A stretch of DNA of 38,254 nucleotides from Pseudomonadota bacterium (GCA_030917925.1 JAUPTV010000251.1:1-38254), one strand, 5' to 3'. Shown: positions 18,662 to 29,000, counted from the first letter of the stretch. Program-made: numbers and translations. Notes: generated from the letters alone by a model not told the origin.

Positions 18662-20094
18662 GACGCGCCTGGTCGGCTCAGAATGCGGGTAATGGTGCTG
18701 GTGGTCGAACAGCCTTCGATGTAATCCATCACCACCACTTGACCGCCCGCCTCCCAGACGCAGCGATTGCCGGGGATATTCGCCGGATCGTTGTCGCCGC
18801 CCTTGACCAAGTAATCCGGCTTAACCGCGCAAATCAGCCGTTCCGGGGTGTCTTCATCAAACGACACCACCCAGTCCACCGAGGATAGTCCAGCCAACAC
18901 CCGCATCCGCTGCCAGAGCGCGTGAACCGGTCGGTCAGAACCCTTGAGGCGGCGCACGGAATCGTCATTGTTGACCGCGACGATCAACCGGTTGCCCAAT
19001 CGCCGTGCTTGTTCCAGATACGTCACATGACCGGCGTGCAGGATGTCGAAACAGCCATTAGTCAACACGATAGTTTCGCCATGCGCTTTAGCATCAGCCA
19101 CCGCTCGCAGCAATTGCGCTTCGTCCACCACTCCACGCGGCGGCTCTTCATGTTCGTACAGGACTCGGCGCAATTCGGACACGGTAACGCTGGCGGTGCC
19201 CAGTTTGCCGACCACAATACTGGCCGCCAGATTGGCTAATACCGTCGCGGCAGGCCATTCCAGCCCCGCCGCCAGACCGGCTGCGAGAGTGGCAATGACC
19301 GTATCACCCGCCCCGGTCACGTCATAAACTTCACGAGCGCGGGCCGCCAGATGCAGCGGTTCCCCTTCGGCGCGTAATAAAGTGACGCCCAGTTCCCCCC
19401 GCGTAATCAGCAACGCGTCCAGTTCCAGCTTCCGGCGCAGCGCCTGCCCCTTGCCCACCAGTTCTGCCTCATCGCGGCAGGGACCGACTACCGCTTCAAA
19501 CTCGGCCAGATTAGGCGTGAGCAGTGTCGCGCCGTGATAGCGGCGAAAATCCTGGCCCTTGGGATCGATTAGCACCCGCTTACCGGCAGCGCGAGCCAGT
19601 TGAATAAAGGATTCAATGTCGCGCAAGGCGCCCTTCTGGTAATCAGAAAGAATGACGACATCAACCTCCGGCAGATGTGCGGCGAAACGTTCACGCAGTG
19701 TTGCCGGATTGAAGCCGGGAAAGCCGTCTTCAAAATCCAGCCGGAGCAATTGCTGATTGCGGCTCAACACCCGCAGTTTGGTAATGGTCGCCTGGCCGGG
19801 TTGGCGGAGCAGTTCGCACAGCACGCCCAGTCGGTGCAGTTTGGTTTCCAGAACATTCGCCGACTCATCCGCGCCAGCGACGCCCAACACCCGGACGTGA
19901 CCGCCCAGGGCCGCAATGTTGACTGCGACATTAGCCGCGCCGCCGGGTCGCTCTTCAACCTCTTCAACTTTAACAACCGGAACCGGCGCTTCCGGCGACA
20001 CCCGGAACGTCGGGCCGTGCCAGTAGCGATCCAGCATGACGTCGCCGACGATGAGGACGCGGGCCTGTTCAAAACGGGGAATTTCAGGTTTCAT
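18658..20094 (-). CDS. hldE: Bifunctional heptose-7-phosphate kinase / heptose-1-phosphate adenylyltransferase
   Basis: HldE phosphorylates D-glycero-D-manno-heptose-7-phosphate and later adenylylates heptose-1-phosphate, providing ADP-heptose for the lipopolysaccharide inner core. The 478-residue product matches the usual length. The N-terminal ribokinase-like domain has VLIVGDVMLDRYWHG and the catalytic motif DVTGAGDTVIATL. From about residue 345 a nucleotidyltransferase domain follows, with LTNGCFDILHAGHVTYL (HxGH). ATG 20094 gives the family N-terminus; the frame is open from 20157 but there overlaps the end of cca. The cca gene ends 31 nt upstream and the FAD oxidoreductase overlaps the stop. 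Confidence 0.97.
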   Translation of the reverse strand: MKPEIPRFEQARVLIVGDVMLDRYWHGPTFRVSPEAPVPVVKVEEVEERPGGAANVAVNIAALGGHVRVLGVAGADESANVLETKLHRLGVLCELLRQPGQATITKLRVLSRNQQLLRLDFEDGFPGFNPATLRERFAAHLPEVDVVILSDYQKGALRDIESFIQLARAAGKRVLIDPKGQDFRRYHGATLLTPNLAEFEAVVGPCRDEAELVGKGQALRRKLELDALLITRGELGVTLLRAEGEPLHLAARAREVYDVTGAGDTVIATLAAGLAAGLEWPAATVLANLAASIVVGKLGTASVTVSELRRVLYEHEEPPRGVVDEAQLLRAVADAKAHGETIVLTNGCFDILHAGHVTYLEQARRLGNRLIVAVNNDDSVRRLKGSDRPVHALWQRMRVLAGLSSVDWVVSFDEDTPERLICAVKPDYLVKGGDNDPANIPGNRCVWEAGGQVVVMDYIEGCSTTSTITRILSRPGAS

Positions 20095-20125
20095 GGGTGG
20101 CCTGTGAAATCCAGAGTTGGTTTTT

Positions 20126-21397
20126 TTAGGGATCAACGACGGTCGGTGCCATCTCACGGTTGAAGTTCCGCCGCGCCTCGGTGATCGCCGCTAACCGGTT
20201 TCGTCGTAAGACGTCAGCCAGCGCCAGTCCGGTCAACCCCTGCTCCACCAGTGGTCGCGCCTGAACATTCGCGGCAGCGGTATAAACCTGGCGCATCAGC
20301 GTTGCCTGCGGATAATCCCGGTCGTCCATCCCCAAGCGGCCCCGCGCATCCGCCTCGCACGCCAGCAAAAACTGCTCAAAGCGGTCTGGCTTGCGCAGCG
20401 CATCCAGCCCTTGCAGCGTATTGAGCAGCGTTCCGGGACGCAACTCCAGCGCCCGGTGACCGTGCGTATGGTAACGGGCGGTTAATACACCCAGATCCCG
20501 GTACGGATTGGGCACCCGCAAGCGTTGGCTGAAGGTGCGAACCAGCGCCGTGCCGCGTTCCTCATGGCCGAGATGGCGCGGCCATTCCTCTGGCGGCGTA
20601 GTGCCTTTGCCAAAATCGTGAACCAGGATGGCAAAGCGGGTGACCACATCGGCCTTCAGACGCACGGCCTGATCCAGCGCCAGCAGAGTATGGCGGCCGG
20701 TGTCGATTTCCGGATGATGGGCGGCGGGTTGCGGGATGCCAAAGAGTCGGTCCAGTTCCGGAAAAATGCGCGCCAGCGCCCCGCATTCGCGCAGGGTTTC
20801 AATAAATTGTCCCGGCTGTGGTTCTCCCAGGGCGCGGACGGTCTCCGCCCAAACCCGTTCCGCCACCAGATGATCGACCTCCCCACTGGCGACCATGTTC
20901 CGCATCAATTCCAGCGTCTCCGGAGCCACGCGGAAGCCCAGTGGCGCATAGCGGGCGCTGAAGCGGGCCACCCGCAGAATGCGCACCGGGTCTTCGGCAA
21001 AGGCCGGGGAGACATGGCGCAGCCAGCGCTGTTCCAGATCGCGGGTGCCCTGATACGGGTCAATCAGCCGCCCCGCGCTATCCTGGGCTATAGCGTTAAT
21101 GGTCAGATCGCGGCGTAACAGGTCATTTTCCAGAGTCACGTCCGGCGCAGCGCAGACCTTGAAGCCGTGATAACCCGGCGCGGTTTTGCGCTCGGTGCGA
21201 GCAAGGGCGTATTCCTCATGGGTGTCCGGGTGCAGAAAGACCGGAAAATCCTTGCCCACGGGCCGGAAGCCCTGCGCCAGCAACTGGTCCGGGGTTGCGC
21301 CCACGACCACCCAGTCGCGTTCTGTCACTGGACGGCCCAGCAAGGCATCGCGCACCGCGCCGCCAACCAGATAAATATCCATGGGATCTGCGCTCAT
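20126..21397 (-). CDS. cca: CCA tRNA nucleotidyltransferase with HD phosphohydrolase domain
   Basis: Cca adds or repairs the 3' CCA end of tRNAs without a template. The 423-residue product has the class II nucleotidyltransferase motif [14 protein letters not shown] (10-22), the DWVVVG strand (from D28), and [10 protein letters not shown] for primer handling. A C-terminal HD domain with HDFGKG (H260, D261) matches the gammaproteobacterial multifunctional form with phosphatase and phosphodiesterase activity. ATG 21397 has GAGG about 10 nt before it; ATG 21382 would also preserve the fold. It is the first gene of the leftward cca-hldE-flavoprotein-reductase group. Confidence 0.96.
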   Translation of the reverse strand: MSADPMDIYLVGGAVRDALLGRPVTERDWVVVGATPDQLLAQGFRPVGKDFPVFLHPDTHEEYALARTERKTAPGYHGFKVCAAPDVTLENDLLRRDLTINAIAQDSAGRLIDPYQGTRDLEQRWLRHVSPAFAEDPVRILRVARFSARYAPLGFRVAPETLELMRNMVASGEVDHLVAERVWAETVRALGEPQPGQFIETLRECGALARIFPELDRLFGIPQPAAHHPEIDTGRHTLLALDQAVRLKADVVTRFAILVHDFGKGTTPPEEWPRHLGHEERGTALVRTFSQRLRVPNPYRDLGVLTARYHTHGHRALELRPGTLLNTLQGLDALRKPDRFEQFLLACEADARGRLGMDDRDYPQATLMRQVYTAAANVQARPLVEQGLTGLALADVLRRNRLAAITEARRNFNREMAPTVVDP

Positions 21398-21495
21398 CGG
21401 TCAGGTTCCTCTATCAAACACTATCGCACGGGGTCGCCCGTGTACAATCTCCACTGGTCAATCAACAGTCAATCCCTTGCCAGCGAAACGCCCGC

Positions 21496-22542
21496 ATGTT
21501 TTGGAAACTTTTCATCTTCACCGGTCTTGGACTTCTGCTGGCTGGCTGCGCCGATCTGGCCTATTACCGACAGGCGGCAGCGGGACAATGGGCGTTATGG
21601 CAGGCCAGCCAGCCCGTGCCTGATATCCTGCAAAATCCAGCGACTCCAACCGCCTTGCGGCAGCGCCTGGAAACGGCTCAGGCGATCCGCGCCTTCGCCA
21701 GCGCCGAACTCGCTTTGCCCGACCATGGCAGTTATCAGCATTATGCCGATCTTCAGCGGCCCTGGGTGGTGAAAAATGTCTTCGCCGCGCCGGAACTGAG
21801 CCTGGAGCCGCGCCAGTGGTGTTTCCTGATTGTCGGTTGTTTGAGCTATCGCGGTTATTTTGACCCGGCAGCGGCGCAGGAACTGGCCGAAGCGCTACGG
21901 GCGGACGGCGATGATGTGTATGTCGCCGATATTTCGGCCTATTCCACGCTGGGCTGGTTTGATGACCCACTGCTCAATACCTTCATTCACTGGCCGGAGG
22001 GCCGACTGGCGGAACTGCTGTTTCACGAACTGGCCCATCAGCGGCTCTATGTCGCCCATGACACTGCGTTCAACGAAGCGTATGCGACGGCGGTGGGCCG
22101 GTTGGGTGCGGAACGCTGGCTGGAGCGGCAGGGCACTGTGGCTGGACGTGCGGAGTACGCTGCTGATGTGCAACGGCGCGAGCAGTTTTTGCAGTTGACG
22201 ACCGAAACCCGTGAGCAATTGGCGGCGCTCTATGCCGATTCTCGGAGCGCGGCGGAGAAGCGGGCCGGTAAGCAGCGCATTCTGGCAGAACTACAGGAAC
22301 GCTATCAGGCGCTCAAGCAAAACTGGGGCGGCTATGCCGGTTATGACCGCTGGTTCGCCCAGGATTTGAATAATGCCAAACTGGCCGGCGTCAGTACCTA
22401 TCACCGGCAGGTTCCTGCCTTTCTGGCGCTGTTTGAACAGGAAGGGCGGGATTTTGCCGCGTTCCACCGAGCTGCAGAAGCGATTGGTCAATTGCCGCCG
22501 GTGGAACGGGAAGCGCGATTACAAAGAGGGACTTCCCGCTGA
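21496..22542 (+). CDS. Putative zinc aminopeptidase lipoprotein (DUF2265/PF10023-like)
   Basis: The 348-residue product begins MFWKLFIFTGLGLLLAGC, a lipoprotein signal peptide with a lipobox cysteine at residue 18, so it should be lipid-anchored in the cell envelope. The zinc-protease motif HELAHQ occurs at residues 177-182 (H177, E178, H181), followed by FNEAYATAVG, which supplies a further glutamate. This arrangement is that of the family annotated as predicted aminopeptidase; substrates are unknown. The frame is open from 21295, but everything before 21496 overlaps cca and lacks a signal peptide. It diverges from cca with 98 nt between the starts. Confidence 0.85.
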   Translation: MFWKLFIFTGLGLLLAGCADLAYYRQAAAGQWALWQASQPVPDILQNPATPTALRQRLETAQAIRAFASAELALPDHGSYQHYADLQRPWVVKNVFAAPELSLEPRQWCFLIVGCLSYRGYFDPAAAQELAEALRADGDDVYVADISAYSTLGWFDDPLLNTFIHWPEGRLAELLFHELAHQRLYVAHDTAFNEAYATAVGRLGAERWLERQGTVAGRAEYAADVQRREQFLQLTTETREQLAALYADSRSAAEKRAGKQRILAELQERYQALKQNWGGYAGYDRWFAQDLNNAKLAGVSTYHRQVPAFLALFEQEGRDFAAFHRAAEAIGQLPPVEREARLQRGTSR

Positions 22543-22598
22543 TTCGGTCAGTTCTTTGCCGGACATCACCTGAAAGCCTAAAGCCTGACGCGGGGAAT

Positions 22599-23615
22599 TC
22601 AGTTGGCCAAACGGGCCAACATGGCCAACCATGCCTCTCCATCGGCGCAATCCAGCACGCCCTCCCCCAGTTCTTCCAGCACCGCCGATTCTTCAATGTT
22701 ATCCAGCAACCCCCGGCTTTGCTCCGTCACCGCTGCGCCAAACCGTTTCTGCACCAACCGCAGCAGCAACTGCCGTTCCGAACATAACCCTTCTTGACGG
22801 CCTTCCTGACGGCCTTCCTGACGGCCCTTTTGCCGACCTTCCTGCACCCATTGTTCAGCAATGGTCATCATCAGTTCATCTCCTCCGCTTAAGGCCTGCG
22901 TGACAGCTTCACGCAGAGTGGTTTCATCTAACCGATCGGTCCCAGCGGTCTGCGCCAGATACCGCAACAGCGACCGGATAAAATCCAGTCCGCTCGATCC
23001 CGCTTCCAGTTCCCGCAGCAGTCGTAGAATCCCCGGCAACCGCTCACTCAACTCCGCCCGGAAAATGTACTTCAGCGTCAACAGCGTGACCTGCAAGATG
23101 ACCGCCCCACACAACTCCGCATCCGGGTACGCCCGCAAATCGACTAAATGATATTCACACGTCGGCACATACCGCTGCAATTCCGGCACGGCCGCCACCG
23201 TCTCGGCAAACTGTCGTTTCACACCCCATGCGGCCTCACCATGGTAGAACACCACCGGGATGATCACCGGCAACAACCCTTTGTTCTTATCCTTCAGCCA
23301 CGTCTCCCAGATCCGCACCCGGTAACGCAGCAAATCCAGGTTGATGCGCGATTCGACATAGCTCTTGTGTTCAAACAGCAGATGGACATAGCCTTTTTTG
23401 CCCCCATGCAGATTCACTGCATACAGTAAATCGGCGGGATGATAGGTGAGTTGCGGGTCCAGAAACGCATCCTTCTCGGCGCGGAGCGTCGTCCAGTCCA
23501 GCACGGCAGCGACTGCTGGAGGCAAATAACGTTGCAAAAACTCGGTGGCCACCTCGGTCCGCCCAAAGGTCGCCTTGAAAAATCGATCATGCGGGCTGTT
23601 CAAATCCGTGGCCAT
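22599..23615 (-). CDS. Rpn family recombination-promoting nuclease / putative transposase
   Basis: This 338-residue protein belongs to the PD-(D/E)XK family formerly called YhgA-like transposases. The opening HDRFFKATFGRTEVATEFLQRYLP is typical, and the nuclease site can be read as D62 (HPADLLY), E82 and K84 (FEHKSY). Rpn proteins are DNA endonucleases that stimulate recombination and have been linked to phage defence in E. coli. Near residues 256-273 the protein carries four to five EGRQ-type repeats encoded by 12-bp tandem units (22789-22848). No companion gene or terminal inverted repeats are seen, so it appears to be a solitary gene. The gene is convergent with the aminopeptidase. Confidence 0.88.
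   Translation of the reverse strand: MATDLNSPHDRFFKATFGRTEVATEFLQRYLPPAVAAVLDWTTLRAEKDAFLDPQLTYHPADLLYAVNLHGGKKGYVHLLFEHKSYVESRINLDLLRYRVRIWETWLKDKNKGLLPVIIPVVFYHGEAAWGVKRQFAETVAAVPELQRYVPTCEYHLVDLRAYPDAELCGAVILQVTLLTLKYIFRAELSERLPGILRLLRELEAGSSGLDFIRSLLRYLAQTAGTDRLDETTLREAVTQALSGGDELMMTIAEQWVQEGRQKGRQEGRQEGRQEGLCSERQLLLRLVQKRFGAAVTEQSRGLLDNIEESAVLEELGEGVLDCADGEAWLAMLARLAN
22789..22848 (-). repeat. 12-bp in-frame tandem repeats inside the Rpn gene
   Basis: Five consecutive 12-bp units start at 22789, 22801, 22813, 22825 and 22837. The second and third are identical (CCTTCCTGACGG), the first differs by one base and the last two are diverged. They encode repeats of the form EGRQ on the minus strand. 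The unit is a multiple of three, so gain or loss would change protein length without shifting the frame. Confidence 0.85.
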
Positions 23616-23745
23616 GGATGTCTCTTTTCAAGTGCTGGGCAAAGGTTCAGGGGTAGGTCACGATCCAGGAGGACCAGGGGAGTCATGGAGTGAGCGATTT
23701 GAGCGAGTATATGCAATATCGCCTAAGCCCAAGCTTGCTCGCTCA

Positions 23746-24714
23746 TCATCGCCATTGCACAGTTTGGTCCGACCCCAACCCCTTCATCAGCGCCGCGCCC
23801 AGACTCATTTCCGTTCCATCCAACACCCGGTCGATCCAGTTAGTGTGTTTGGTGTAATCAAACAAGGTTTTTTCACCGATCACCTCCTCGGCGACATAGC
23901 GCGTACTGCCCAGCGCATCCACCAGTCCCAGCCCGACGCTCTGCTCACCGGTCCACATCAGGCCGCTGAACACGTCGGGATTGTCCTTCAATCGCTCCCC
24001 CCGACCCTGTTTGACCGCGGCCATAAACTGCTGATGAATCGCGTCCAGCATCCCCTGGAGATGCTGCACTTCCGCCGGATTCACCGGTTTGAACGGGTCG
24101 AGGAAATCCTTGTTGCTGCCCGCGGTATACGCCCGCCGCTCCACGCCCAGTTTCGCAATGGCCTCGGTAAAGCCGAAACTGTCCATCCGCACACCGATAG
24201 AACCGACGATGCTGGCCTTGTTGGCGTAGATATTCTGCGCCGCCGCCGCAATGTAGTAACCACCCGACGCACAAACATCACTGGTCACCGCGTGAATCGG
24301 GATTTTGGGATATTGCTGGCGCAACTTCTGAATCTCATCGTAAATCTCGCCAGCCTGCACCGGACTGCCGCCGGGACTGTTGATTTGCAGCACCACACCA
24401 ACGGTATTCTCGTCCTTGAACGCTTTGCGCAACGCTTCAATCACATTCTTCGCACTGGCCTCGGTATTGCTGGAAATCAGCCCCTCCACCCGCACCAGCG
24501 CGGTGTGCCGTTTGGCGGACGCCGTACTTAAACTGTCTGGCCAAGCCAGCGCCAGTAATACAACCAGATAAATCAGGAACAGGAATTTAAAGAAAATTCC
24601 CCAGCGGCGCGTCCGCCGTTGTTCGGTCACGGCGGCGAGCGCCAGTTGGGTCAGAATATCTCGCGCCCAGCGATCATCACTGGACGGATAGGTATTGGCA
24701 TTCGGTTCATTCAC
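23746..24714 (-). CDS. sppA: Signal peptide peptidase SppA, 36-kDa type
   Basis: SppA is a membrane-anchored serine protease that degrades signal peptides left in the membrane. The 322-residue product has one N-terminal transmembrane helix (FLFLIYLVVLLALAW, about residues 45-60) and a periplasmic protease domain. The nucleophile is S150 in DVCASGGYY and the general base is K202 in GSNKDFLDP, the same spacing as the Ser-Lys dyad known for the short Bacillus form; the long E. coli form is a tandem duplication and is not what is seen here. GGAGAG lies about 10 nt before the ATG. The start lies 75 nt downstream of the rluC stop. Confidence 0.95.
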   Translation of the reverse strand: MNEPNANTYPSSDDRWARDILTQLALAAVTEQRRTRRWGIFFKFLFLIYLVVLLALAWPDSLSTASAKRHTALVRVEGLISSNTEASAKNVIEALRKAFKDENTVGVVLQINSPGGSPVQAGEIYDEIQKLRQQYPKIPIHAVTSDVCASGGYYIAAAAQNIYANKASIVGSIGVRMDSFGFTEAIAKLGVERRAYTAGSNKDFLDPFKPVNPAEVQHLQGMLDAIHQQFMAAVKQGRGERLKDNPDVFSGLMWTGEQSVGLGLVDALGSTRYVAEEVIGEKTLFDYTKHTNWIDRVLDGTEMSLGAALMKGLGSDQTVQWR

Positions 24715-24749
24715 AGTAAACTCTCCATGGTTTCAGGGGCCATAAAACT

Positions 24750-24772
24750 CCCCTCGCCCACCGGGAGAGGGG
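24750..24772. repeat. Palindromic 3'-end repeat (CTCTCC family), copy 2
   Basis: CCCCTC (24750-24755) pairs with GAGGGG (24767-24772), followed by TTGGGGGTGAGAGGGG, which is common in this repeat type. It lies 18 nt beyond the rluC stop codon and just upstream of sppA. Confidence 0.5.
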
Positions 24773-24789
24773 TTGGGGGTGAGAGGGGT

Positions 24790-25761
24790 TCAAGGGCGAC
24801 GGCGGACGGAACTCAACCCATCCAGCACCGCCTTCAGTTCGACATCCAGAGGCGCACTCACCGCAATTTCTCGCCCGCCGAGCGGTAAATTCAAACTGTG
24901 TGCGTGCAGGAACAGCCGGCGCAATCCGTACTGTTCGGCCATCAACCGGTTAAACGCCGCATCGCCGTATTTATCATCGCCCGCCAGCGGATGACCGACG
25001 TGGGCCGCGTGAACACGAATTTGATGAGTGCGTCCGGTAGCAATATTCGCCTCCAGCAACGAAGCCGGTTTGTGCAGGCTCACCGGCTGGAACCGGGTTA
25101 ACGCTGGTTTACCATCCTCCAGCACTTCCACCATCCGCTCGCCGCCGCGCAACACATTCCGGCGCAACGGCTGATTCACTTCACGCGGACCGTGGTTCCA
25201 GTAACCGCGCACCAGCGCCAGATAGCGTTTATCGACCTGCCCGGCCTTGAACGCCGCCTGAATCTGCCGCAATGCGACCGGCGTCCGCGCCAGCGCCAGA
25301 CAGCCGCTGGTCTCCCGATCCAGCCGGTGCGCCAGTTCCAGAAAGGACTCGGCCGGACGCAACGCCCGCAGCGCCTCAATCACGCCATAGTCCAGCCCGC
25401 TGCCCTTATGCACCGCCAGCCCGGACGGCTTGTTCAATACCAGCACATCCCGATCCTCGTACAGCACCGCCTCGCGCAACAAATCCGCCAGTCCCAACGA
25501 CGGTTGAAACGGTCGCTCCTCCCGCTCGCCCAGTCGCACCGGGGGAATGCGCACCCGGTCGCCGGTGTGCAAGCGCTGATCGGGCTGAACCCGCCCGCCA
25601 TTCACGCGTACTTGGCCGGTACGCACAATTCGATAAATCAAGCTCTTGGGCGCGCCTTTCAGCTCACGCAGCAGAAAATTATCAAGACGCTGATCTACAT
25701 ATTCTGGAGTGACTTCCAAATAGCGCACTCCAATAGAAGCTACAGGCATTGTTTGAAGCAT
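24790..25761 (-). CDS. rluC: 23S rRNA pseudouridine synthase, RluC type
   Basis: RluC converts U955, U2504 and U2580 of 23S rRNA (E. coli numbering) to pseudouridine. The 323-residue product has an N-terminal S4 RNA-binding domain (QRLDNFLLRELKGAPKSLIYRIVRTGQVRVN) and the catalytic motif HRLDRETSG with the nucleophile D148, followed by GRTHQIRVH and LAGDDKYGD. The identity as RluC rather than RluD rests on the S4 sequence and on its position divergent from rne, which is the classical gammaproteobacterial arrangement. ATG 25761 is the working start; ATG 25749 is also possible, and longer frames up to 25863 run through the rne promoter. Confidence 0.9.
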   Translation of the reverse strand: MLQTMPVASIGVRYLEVTPEYVDQRLDNFLLRELKGAPKSLIYRIVRTGQVRVNGGRVQPDQRLHTGDRVRIPPVRLGEREERPFQPSLGLADLLREAVLYEDRDVLVLNKPSGLAVHKGSGLDYGVIEALRALRPAESFLELAHRLDRETSGCLALARTPVALRQIQAAFKAGQVDKRYLALVRGYWNHGPREVNQPLRRNVLRGGERMVEVLEDGKPALTRFQPVSLHKPASLLEANIATGRTHQIRVHAAHVGHPLAGDDKYGDAAFNRLMAEQYGLRRLFLHAHSLNLPLGGREIAVSAPLDVELKAVLDGLSSVRRRP

Positions 25762-25781
25762 ATTCCTGGTACTGCTATAGT
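25753..25781 (+). promoter_or_regulatory. Extended -10 sigma-70 promoter of rne
   Basis: TTGAAG (25753-25758) and TATAGT (25776-25781) are separated by exactly 17 nt, and the -10 box is preceded by TGC, an extended -10 element. Transcription would start near 25788, leaving a leader of about 300 nt before rne. The promoter overlaps the start of rluC on the other strand, so the two genes probably interfere with or are coordinated by one another. Confidence 0.6.
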
Positions 25782-25787
25782 GATTAA

Positions 25788-26088
25788 CGTTGTCGTCGAT
25801 AGGCCCCAGGGGCCGGCGAAACTGGAACAATACACGATATCGGTTTTCAGACCTGCGCGCCATTTTGCCCGGCGAGCAGGTATTTTCAAAGGGTTTTCCC
25901 GCTGCTCAACCCCTTTCCACCAGAGCGGCGCTTGACCGCGCTCCCAGCCGACGGACAACGAACCTTTGGCGTATTGGGGACGGCCTGACCTTGCGGATTT
26001 CTATCCCCAGGCGGCGTCCAGTCCCGGCCACGTCTCGGCGACAACCGCGTTGTCCCCGGTGATGGTTGAGCGCAAGGACCACAAATTC
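25788..26088 (+). promoter_or_regulatory. Long 5' leader of rne with hairpins
   Basis: About 300 nt without a credible gene separate the promoter from the rne start. Two hairpins are visible: GGCCC/GGGCC (25802-25806, 25810-25814), and a longer one in which ACCTGC (25851-25856) pairs with GCAGGT (25876-25881) around an inner CGCC/GGCG stem. In E. coli the rne leader is of similar length, and RNase E binds hairpins in it to cut its own mRNA. By analogy this leader may serve autoregulation, which is inference. Confidence 0.45.
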
Positions 26089-29000
26089 ATGAAACGTATG
26101 CTGATTAACGCCACGCAGCAGGAAGAGTTGCGCGTGGCGCTGGTCGATGGTCAGAAATTATTCGACCTCGACATCGAAACTCCCTCGCGGGAACAGAAGA
26201 AATCCAACATTTACAAGGGCCGCATCACCCGCATCGAACCGGGACTGGAAGCGGCCTTCGTCGAGTACGGCGCAGAACGGCACGGTTTCCTGCCGTTCAA
26301 GGAAATCAACCGCAGCAACTTCGATCCCCATGCTACCGAAGGTGGGCGTCCAAGTATTCGCGAAGCCATGCGCGAAGGCCAGGACATCGTGATTCAGGTG
26401 GAGAAGGAGGAACGCGGCAACAAGGGCGCGGCGCTGACTACCTTCATCAGCCTGGCCGGCCGTTACCTGGTGCTGATGCCCAATAATCCCCGCGCTGGCG
26501 GCGTATCCCGGCGCATCGAAGGGGAAGACCGCCAGGAAATCCGCGAGATCATGAGCAGCCTCAACATTCCCGACGGGATGGGGCTGATCGTGCGCACCGC
26601 TGGCGTGGGCCGCTCGCAGGAAGAGTTGCAGTGGGATCTGGACTATCTGCTGAACCTGTGGCGGGCGATTGAGACTGCCTCCTCGCAAAAGCGAGCACCA
26701 TTCCTGATCTACCAGGAAAGCAACATCATCATCCGCGCCCTGCGCGACTACCTGCGCGCCGATGTCGGGGAAATCGTCATCGACAGCCCGGCGGTCTACC
26801 GGCAAGCGCAGGAATTTGTGCAGCAGGTGATGCCGCATAACCTGGGCAAGCTCAAGCTCTACCAAGACAACATCCCCCTCTTCACCCGCTTTCAGATCGA
26901 ATCGCAGATTGAAACTGCCTACCTGCGCGAGGTTAGTCTGCCCTCCGGCGGCGGGATCGTCATCGACTACACCGAGGCGATGGTGTCGGTCGATATCAAC
27001 TCGGCACGCGCCACCAAGGGCAGCGACATTGAAGAAACCGCGCTGACCACCAATCTGGAGGCGGCGGATGAAATCGCCCGGCAGATGCGCCTGCGCGATT
27101 TGGGTGGGCTAATCGTCATTGATTTCATCGATATGGGCATCGCCCGCAACCAGCGCGAGGTCGAAAACCGGCTCCGCGATGCATTGAAAGTGGACCGCGC
27201 CCGGGTGCAGGTCGGGCGCATCTCCCGCTTCGGCCTGCTGGAAATGTCTCGCCAGCGGTTGCGCCCGTCGCTGGATGAAGCCAGCCATGTCATTTGCCCG
27301 CGTTGCAACGGTCAGGGCACGATTCGTAATGTGGAATCACTGGCTCTAAGCGTCCTGCGTCTGATCCAGGAAGAGGCGATGAAGGACAAGACTGGTCGGG
27401 TCGTCGTGCAATTGCCGGTCAAGGTCGCCACTTTCCTGCTTAACGAGAAGCGCGAAGCCATTCGCGTCATTGAACAGCGCCTGAAGGTCGGCGTCCTGCT
27501 GATTCCCAATGAATCACTGGACACGCCGCACTACAAGCTCAGTCGGTTGCGGGTTGAAGATCTGTCGGAAGCCCAACGGCTGTCCTATACCCTGGCCGAG
27601 GATTACGAGGAACAGTACGAGTCGCCGGTCAGCGCCGTGATCCGCGATCTGGGCGAGGAACCGGCCGTCAAGGGCGTCGCGCCCACCACCCCGGTCCCTC
27701 TGCCACCGCCAGCGCCCGCCGTCAAGCCCGAGGCGGATCACAGTTTCTTCCGCTGGCTCTGGGGCAACCTGTTCGGACAGCCACCGCAAGAACCGCAATC
27801 TCCCAAAGAAGAACGTCCAGCGCGGCCCGGCAACCGCCCCCCCAAACCTGAACGGCAACGCCGTGAGCGACCGGGGCGGCGACCTGAGGTAGAACCAGCG
27901 GTGGCAACGCCCACCGCCAAACCCACAGTGGCTCCAGTCGCTGCTGAAGCGGTTCCTGCCCTCCCGCCGACGCCAGTAGAAGCCGGGTTACCGGAATTGC
28001 CAACAGATATTGAACCAGTCGTAGCTCGTGCTGATGAGGCTCTGGAGGAAACTGCTGCTGCCGCTGAAACCGATGAGGACGGCAACAATCGTAACCGGCG
28101 TGGGCGGCGTGGGGGACGGCGGCGGCGGCGTGGCGATGCGGCCAATCAGCCTGAAACCACTGCGACAGATGCGGTTGCATCGATAGCATCCGAGGCTGAA
28201 ACTGTTCGCAGTGAAGTACCTATTGAAGTACCTGGTGAAGTGCCCGCTGAAGTTGCCACGCCCACGCCTCCAACTCCTGCGACAGCGCCCGGTGCCGCAG
28301 TGCCACAGCGCCGGATTCGTAGTGGCCGCCCACGCCTGCCGCGTGAGATTCTAGCCGCTGCTGCTGCCGCTGAAGCCGCTGCTAAAGCATCAGCAACTGC
28401 GCCAGATGTTATCCAGGAAGTTGCGCCAGCGGTTGCGATGGAGTCGGCTGACGAATTACCCGTACCGCCGCCGCCCCGGCTGGAATACCCGGTCGTCGAG
28501 GACGAACGGGAGGTTGCGCCACTGCCAGTGGTGGCAACGCCCATTCCACCCATCGCTGAAACTGAAGGAGCCGCTGAAGCATGGACCGAGATTCCGGCTC
28601 CACCGACTGAAACGCTTGAATGGGTCGAACCGGCGCTTCATGAAGTGGAAATCTCTGCGCCCGGCGTCAGTGAATCCGAAGCTGTTGCTGTAGAACCCGT
28701 GGTCAGCGAGATACTCGTTGCGCCAGAAACGAAGATTGCTGAGCCAATGGTTCCAGAAGTCCCGGTTGAGGAGACGCCCGCTGTGCTGGAAGCGCCGGTT
28801 GTGGCACCAGATGTTGCGGAAGTCCCGGTTGAGGAAACGTCGGCTGTGCTGGAAGCGCCGGTTGTGGCACCAGATGTTGCGGAAGTCCCGGTTGTGGCAC
28901 CAGATGTTGCGGAAGTCCCGGTTGAGGAAACGTCGGCTGAGTCAGAAGCAGCAGTCGTGGAACCGGCTGTTGGGGAAGTCCCCGCTGAAGCGATCGAGGT

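Noticed and set aside
21295-21495. N-terminal extension of the aminopeptidase lipoprotein
   Set aside because: It would overlap cca and hide the clear lipoprotein signal peptide that starts at 21496.
23701-23744. Terminator after sppA (GAGCGAG/CTCGCTC)
   Set aside because: The stem is only 7 bp with a 30-nt loop and no T-run follows in the sppA direction.
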